Shown piece by piece: positions 19,463 to 23,712 of a stretch of DNA of 23,712 nucleotides (positions are counted from its first letter, which is position 1; each line of letters opens with the position of its first letter). The position numbers were made by a program, and so were the translations under genes. Where the stretch lies: assembly GCF_000003605.2 (NCBI RefSeq), contig NW_003120422.1:216393-240104 (forward strand), written 5' to 3'. Below the pieces are notes generated by a model. It had not been told where the DNA came from. It worked only from the letters and a program-made list of their open reading frames with translations, and did no database searches. This DNA comes from Saccoglossus kowalevskii. Lineage: Eukaryota; Hemichordata; Enteropneusta; Harrimaniidae.

Positions 19463-20775
19463 ACCGTGACTCCAGTGGGGATTACGTGGTGATATCAAGG
19501 GCGGTAGGCAAAAGTGCCTGGGTTAATAAAATACTAGACAGAATACATGAATTCTTAGATAAAATAAGTTATTAGCAACATTCTAGAAATGGGAAAAACA
19601 GTACGACGAGCAATGCCGTGGTGACATGTTTTAATCGAACTCGTACATGTAGTGGTTTTGCATCTTGCTCACCCCACGCTTTTTGAAAACGTTCGAATGT
19701 AGGACGCTTTCACCTCGCTCTTCATAATAGACGGGGTATGACACGACTCAAGCTGAGACCAATATGTGATCGCGATATAGAACAAGTGACCTGCAATTTT
19801 TCGCCCAGTGCTCGTACCATTGCGTACGTTTACCATGCTCTTCTTCGCATTATCATGCATGTCTGTCTTTTACACACAAAAAAAGGTACACATCATGTTC
19901 AATCACTAAAAAACATAACTCACTAATCTGGGCTCATTATCGAATGTTTGCTGTGAAATGCTGAAACTTTAATATTGCTGTTGTGCGGTCACTCGTGATG
20001 CATCGCTGTCACAAGATGCATAGCTGTCGTTCTGTGCATATTTAAAGTTAGTTCGATGACGGGTGAAATAAGCTTACCGGCACTAAAACAACGATATACC
20101 CTCACAATACTGCAGCTACTGATGCGTTGTTAACAACCAACCCGGGTGACTCTGATTTTAAACAATGTTTTGTACAGCCGGCGTCAGGGTCCGAGAACTC
20201 AAACAATAGGCTCGATCAAGCAACATTTTCAATATGTTCATGAAAATATTGTTTATTTCTGTATTCATAAAGATTTTTCAAAACAGTCGCATAAAAATTA
20301 CATACTATTTCCAACTAAAATAATGATGATGTGTTTTTTTTTTGGCACTCGACCGTCAGCTACGAACACCTCAAATAATGTTCGCGAACGAGAAGTCTGA
20401 TACGCGGTGAGTCCGCGGACGCGCACGCTGCTATTGATAACTTACGACTTTCTCAATTTATCTAATACGTGTCAAATCGGCAAGAAATTTAAATATAGAT
20501 ATAATGGCGCAGTATGTAGTTTGTGTGTATATTTAATACGAATATTATTTTTTTAAATCTTACAAAGCAGAACGTATCACTGATCAGACACTTGATGAGA
20601 TATCATCTATCGTGCGACTCATCGCCGGGACTTGTCAGTAAAAATTAACTTGCTTAAGGTGGTGGTTTTTTTATTTTATTATAACGCTTTTACCACAGGG
20701 CAGGGACATTAAAAATAAAATAAATATATTACGAATATTATCTACGGTACTGTAACACACAAACTAAAATGCGAG
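19463..20775. other. Gene-free stretch
   Basis: No supported gene. Frames at 19738-19926 (plus) and 19860-19669 (minus) overlap on opposite strands and show no motif. A 14-bp near-identical pair GATGCATCGCTGTC/GATGCATAGCTGTC lies 18 bp apart at 19997-20028, and a 10-bp palindrome GTCCGCGGAC at 20411-20420 in a small GC-rich patch. Confidence 0.5.
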
Positions 20776-21003
20776 GAGGGGAAAGATGAATTTGGTCAGC
20801 AGGAGAGCAAAAAGGGCAAGTTGGCGGTTGGGGAGTAGGCAAAAAAGTATTTTTTTTTTGAGGTGAGGGAAAGATATGGTCAGCAGGAGAGCAAGAAAGG
20901 CAAGTTGGCGGCAGGGAAGTAGGCAAAAAAGTGTTTTTTTTGTTTTAATGAGGGCAGGGGAAAGATGAATTTGGTCAGCAGTAGGGGAAGACGATTTTTT
21001 TTC
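20776..21003 (+). repeat. Purine-rich tandem repeat, about 2.7 copies of 84-95 bp
   Basis: GGTCAGCAG occurs at 20794, 20878 and 20973. The copies share GGGGAAAGATGAATTTGGTC, GGAGAGCAARAARGGCAAGT, TTGGCGG and GGxAGTAGGCAAAAAAGT, each ending in a T8-T9 run. The third copy is cut short after the GCAGTAGGGGAAGACG stretch and again ends in a T run. The strand asymmetry (G/A-rich on plus) is strong. There is no coding content. Confidence 0.85.
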
Positions 21004-21381
21004 AGGTGGAGGATAGGTTATGAACAGCTTTTAATTTCCCCTCTTTCCTTTATATTAATTAGCATACTTCAAAAGGCCCATAAAATAAATATTGTCCCAG
21101 AGAATTGACCATTTCAATTTATTGCTCGTTGGCTGCACCTGAATGTTATGAACTTGTAGCTCCACGACAATACATTATAAATCAATGAACTTGGTCACGT
21201 GATTTACTTACTGAAAAAAACTAATGCCTTAGTAGCAACGTTGATAATTATGTTAGCAGTAACACTGAGCTGAGCATTTATATATTTATATTTGTTCTAA
21301 TCGTTACAATTACATAGTGGTTAGAAAAGATTCTATCATTGTTAACAGCATTGATTGGAAGCAGTTCTACGCCTTGTCAGT
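21004..21381. other. Stretch without a supported gene
   Basis: AT-rich with no clear motif. It may contain further decayed upstream parts of the reverse transcriptase relic, but I cannot recognise them. Confidence 0.4.
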
Positions 21382-21757
21382 ATGCTAGAATTTCTCATTG
21401 ATAACGTATTTGTAGAGTTTGTGAATGGAAGAAAATTACGCGGTTTTTGCTGGCAGACTTGTATTTTTATTCATGTAAAGTTGAATTTCCAAAGAAATTA
21501 GTTAAAAGCAAAAATCAAAATCATTCAATTTCAAATTCAGGTATATTGATGATCTGCGTTTCATCCCCAGTCCTACACTACTTTTGGTGATTATTTTTCA
21601 ATGATACATTCAGCTGAACTTGAGATTGAGGAGACACAGACTCTAGTTTTTGTGCTTTATACTTAGCTGTGTACCTTGCATTTGACCTAAAGAGCCAGAT
21701 TTCTACCACAATAACAAAAGAAATGATTGGAATTTTGTTTTCATCAATTTCTCTTAT
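21382..21757 (+). pseudogene. Decayed YIDD-type reverse transcriptase fragment
   Basis: A retroelement RT relic, readable only by switching frames. In order: MLEFLIDNVFVEF (21382-21420); a gap where the motif-B GxPMG region should be, leaving M-E-E-N-Y-A (21425-21442); LLADLYFYSCKVEF (21447 to about 21488); SFNFKFRYIDDL with the catalytic YIDD at 21542-21553; FGDYFSMIHSAELEIEETQT (21583-21642); YLAVYLAFDLKSQIST (21660 to about 21707); and DWNFVFINFSY (21725-21757). This order matches a YIDD reverse transcriptase family I recall as widespread in aquatic invertebrates, possibly Penelope-like; the clade is uncertain. At least five frame changes and one deletion make it dead. Similarity stops where the CR1-like element begins, so it was probably the insertion target. 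Confidence 0.7.
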
Positions 21758-21764
21758 TGATGTA

Positions 21765-22094
21765 TCACGTAGGAGTTATTTCGCTGATAAGATCGCGGAT
21801 TGTAATGGTGACCATAGAAAACTGTTTTCCATCGTAAATGGTCTTCTAGGCTCGACAAATAATTTGAATGCGTTGCCGATTCACGATAACAAAATAAATT
21901 TAGCGAATCGTTTTAGCATGTTTTTCGTGGATAAGATTAAGAAAATCAATCAAGGACTAAATCTAAATTTATTGAATGGAAACCGTTTTAACGAACTGCA
22001 CAAGTTCTCTGGTGATGAATGAAATGTTTTGAACCAGCCACGGAGGATGAAATAATTAAAATTATAAAAAAAATCGTCGTCGGCTTCGTGCAAT
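21765..22094 (+). pseudogene. CR1-like pre-RT linker, frameshifted
   Basis: Frame one runs to a TGA at 22020-22022 with the KLFSIVNGLLG and LANRFSMFFVDKI features typical of the segment between endonuclease and RT. The reading then moves to another frame (CFEPATEDEIIKIIKK, 22025-22072) and returns at an A8 run (22066-22073) to SSSASCNLDCLP. The upstream part of the open frame (21669 to about 21760) belongs to the older YIDD element, so that ORF is an artificial fusion. Confidence 0.8.
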
Positions 22095-22886
22095 TTGGAC
22101 TGTTTACCCACTAATATATTAAAAGATGAAAAGATCCTTCCTATCCTGCTTTCACCTATAACAGATATCATAAATGAATCACTTCGCACTGGAAGTGTTC
22201 CTGAGAAAATGAAATGTGCGTTGATTAAACCTCTACTCAAGAAAGCATCGTTGGATTCAAACATGCTGAAAAATTATCGACCGATTTCTAATTTGTCTTT
22301 TATATCTAAAGTCCTTGAACGTGTCGTTGCATCCAGAGTGAAACAACATTTAGAGAATTATTCGTTGTATGAAGAGTTTCAATCAGCGTATCGGACCGCA
22401 CATAGCACTGAAACGGCTCTTTTGCGGGTCGCTAACGATGTACTATGCAGTATTGATAATTCTAAGAATTCAGTTGCTCTCGTACTTTTGGATCTTTCAG
22501 CCGCTTTTGATACTGTGAATCACAGGATTCTCATCGATAGGTTGAGATCAAATTTTGGTTTAAATGGTCTCATCATCAAATGGTTTGAGTCGTATTTGAG
22601 TAACCGCATTCAAAAAGTGAAAATTGGAAATGTATTTTCTGATATGACGTCTATATTAGAAACCGGTGTTCCACAGGGCTCCGTCTTAGGGCCATTATTG
22701 TTCTCAATGTACATGCGTCCATTGGGCGAGTTATTGCGACGTCACGACGTAAAATATCATTTTTACGCCGATGACACACAGATTTATTTATCGGTTTCTG
22801 AAGATGATCAAATTCGCGCCCGGGTGATACTTCAGACATGTATTCAAGACGTTAGCGATTGGATGTCTTGTAATTTCCTACTTTGA
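22095..22886 (+). pseudogene. CR1/L2-like reverse transcriptase domain (open for 263 codons)
   Basis: The longest piece of the element. Counting from 22095: NYRPISNL at residues 60-67, FQSAYRTAHSTETALL at 95-110, motif A LLDLSAAFDTV at 131-141 (catalytic Asp133), motif B GVPQGSVLGPLLF at 191-203, and motif C YADD at 224-227 (codons for the two Asp at 22770-22775). The catalytic residues are intact, so inactivation is by frameshift and 5' truncation, not active-site loss. The first codon is TTG, meaning this is a continuation frame rather than a true start. The frame ends at a TGA caused by the shift near 22881. In life such an RT primes cDNA synthesis on nicked target DNA. Confidence 0.9.
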
Positions 22887-23624
22887 ATGTGTCGAAAACT
22901 GAATTTGTGTGCATGTCGTCTCGGAGATCTCACAAGACTCGTGTCCTTTGTCTAGTATCGCAATTGGTGAAGAATTGGTTAGTGCTTCGTCAAGTGCTAG
23001 AAACTTAGGTGTCTGTTTGATTCGCAGCTATCTATGGAAACACACATTTCTACTATTTGTAGATCTGGATATTCCCATCTAAGAAATATTAATCGTATTC
23101 GTAAATCATTATCCCAATCTGATACTGAAAAGTTGGTACATGCATTCATATCTTCTCGCTTAGACAGCTGTAATTCATTATTGTCTGGTCTCCCTGTAAC
23201 TAAGATAAAACCTCTTATTCGTGTACAAAATGCAGCAGCCCGCCTTGTCACTCGTGCTCGAAAATATGACCACATTACAGACATTTTTATTAAACTTCAT
23301 TGGTTACCAGTTGTACAAAGAATCAATTTCAAATTACTTTTACTAGTGTATAAATCTTTGTATGGTTTTGCCCCAAATTATCTATGTGAATTAATCGAAT
23401 TTTATGTACCTAGTCGTAGTTTAAGATCTGAATCAAAGTTTCTTATTAAAACTCGTCAGGTGTGTAGTAAAAAGTCCAAGGTGTTATACAAAGACCGTGC
23501 TTTTGAAAATTTAGGTCCTAAACTTTTTAATGAATTACCTCTGTCTGTTCGTTCTAGTCCTTCAGTAGACATTTTTAAATCCAGACTGAAAACGCACTTA
23601 TTTAAATGTGCTTTTAATATTTGA
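22883..23624 (+). pseudogene. CR1/L2-like C-terminal (post-RT) region, frameshifted
   Basis: After the RT core the reading passes through NVSKTEFVCMSSRRSHKT (from 22886), SIAIGEELVSASSSARNLGV (22954-23013) and FDSQLSMETHIS (from 23016), each in a different frame. It then stays open for about 200 codons to the TGA at 23622. Landmarks are LVHAFISSRLDSCNSLLSGL, VQNAAARLV, LHWLPV, YKSLYGFAPNYL, LGPKLFNELPLSVR and FKSRLKTHLF. These are characteristic of the C-terminal part of Jockey/CR1-group ORF2 proteins. The final long open stretch suggests moderately recent decay. Confidence 0.88.
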
Positions 23625-23685
23625 CTGATTGTTTATTGTATCAGCGCCTTTGATCTTCATATGTTGGAATTGTTGCGCTTAATTA

Positions 23686-23712
23686 AATAAAGTTATTATT
23701 ATTATTATTATT
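23686..23712 (+). repeat. Polyadenylation signal and ATT microsatellite tail of the LINE
   Basis: AATAAA is followed after one G by TTATTATT... to the window end. Short 3' tandem repeats instead of poly(A) are typical of several CR1/L2-type families, where they prime reverse transcription. The true end of the tail and any target duplication lie beyond the window. Confidence 0.85.

Larger units (their letters stand above)
21765..23712 (+). mobile_element. 5'-truncated CR1/L2-like non-LTR retrotransposon
   Basis: A LINE fragment of about 1.95 kb. It starts abruptly in the linker before the RT (RRSYFADKIADCNGDHRKLF) and ends with AATAAA (23686-23691) and an ATT-repeat tail (23693-23712) at the window edge. 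The apurinic-type endonuclease that normally precedes the RT is absent, as expected from incomplete reverse transcription. The RT and C-terminal region are spread over frames with five shifts (near 22022, 22070, 22881, 22951 and 23014), so it cannot make protein. The motif set (NYRPISNL, AAFDTV, GVPQGSVLGP, YADDTQIY, then WLPV and RLKTHLF at the end) is that of the Jockey superfamily, CR1/L2 group. Clade assignment below that is not possible by eye. Confidence 0.92.

Noticed and set aside
21669..22022. 117-codon ORF as a single gene
   Set aside because: It starts with GTG, and its first third belongs to the older YIDD reverse transcriptase relic while the rest belongs to the CR1-like linker.
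1..23712. tRNA, rRNA, snRNA and CRISPR arrays
   Set aside because: I scanned for a B-box (GGTTCGAATCC-type), conserved rRNA segments and regularly spaced short repeats with unique spacers, and found none.

Overview
This is AT-rich (by eye roughly one third G+C), gene-poor eukaryotic DNA from an animal. The evidence is one intronless rhodopsin-class GPCR, a Jockey/CR1-type non-LTR retrotransposon, a YIDD-type reverse transcriptase relic, short inverted-repeat (MITE-like) transposons, minisatellites, and long stretches without coding signal. There are no bacterial operons, Shine-Dalgarno sites or CRISPR arrays. A marine invertebrate, perhaps a mollusc-like or other non-arthropod lineage, fits best, but the sequence alone does not fix the phylum.

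Layout. 1-4.5 kb: non-coding, with scattered palindromes. 4.5-5.7 kb: the only intact protein gene, a 334-residue single-exon class A GPCR with a TATA box 41 bp upstream of its ATG. 5.7-11.6 kb: non-coding, with a degenerate tandem repeat at 10.3-10.7 kb. 11.6-11.9 kb: a CCAAT-box promoter-like segment leading into an exon for a ZAD-like zinc-binding module (CRLC ... CKTC) interrupted by one in-frame stop. 12-15.4 kb: dispersed repeats and a 229-bp MITE with perfect 14-bp terminal inverted repeats and a 7-bp target duplication. 15.4-17.7 kb: a 108-bp duplication, a 92-bp-period satellite full of palindromes, a possible 39-codon minus-strand first exon with an ETS/CGCG-type promoter, and a 37-bp minisatellite. 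18.2-19.5 kb: two diverged copies of a roughly 260-bp repeat. One carries a 67-bp MITE; the other preserves the empty site. 20.8-21.0 kb: an 84-95-bp tandem repeat. 21.38-23.71 kb: nested retroelements, with a decayed YIDD reverse transcriptase interrupted by a 5'-truncated, five-times frameshifted CR1/L2-like element that ends with an ATT-repeat tail at the window edge.

The genes do not form a pathway or a system. The GPCR stands alone. The most informative observations are records of transposition: the empty-site-supported 67-bp MITE, the 229-bp MITE, and the nested retroelements whose junction creates an artificial fused ORF. I found no convincing previously undescribed functional system. 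Family assignments rest on motifs recognised by eye; no database search was run.
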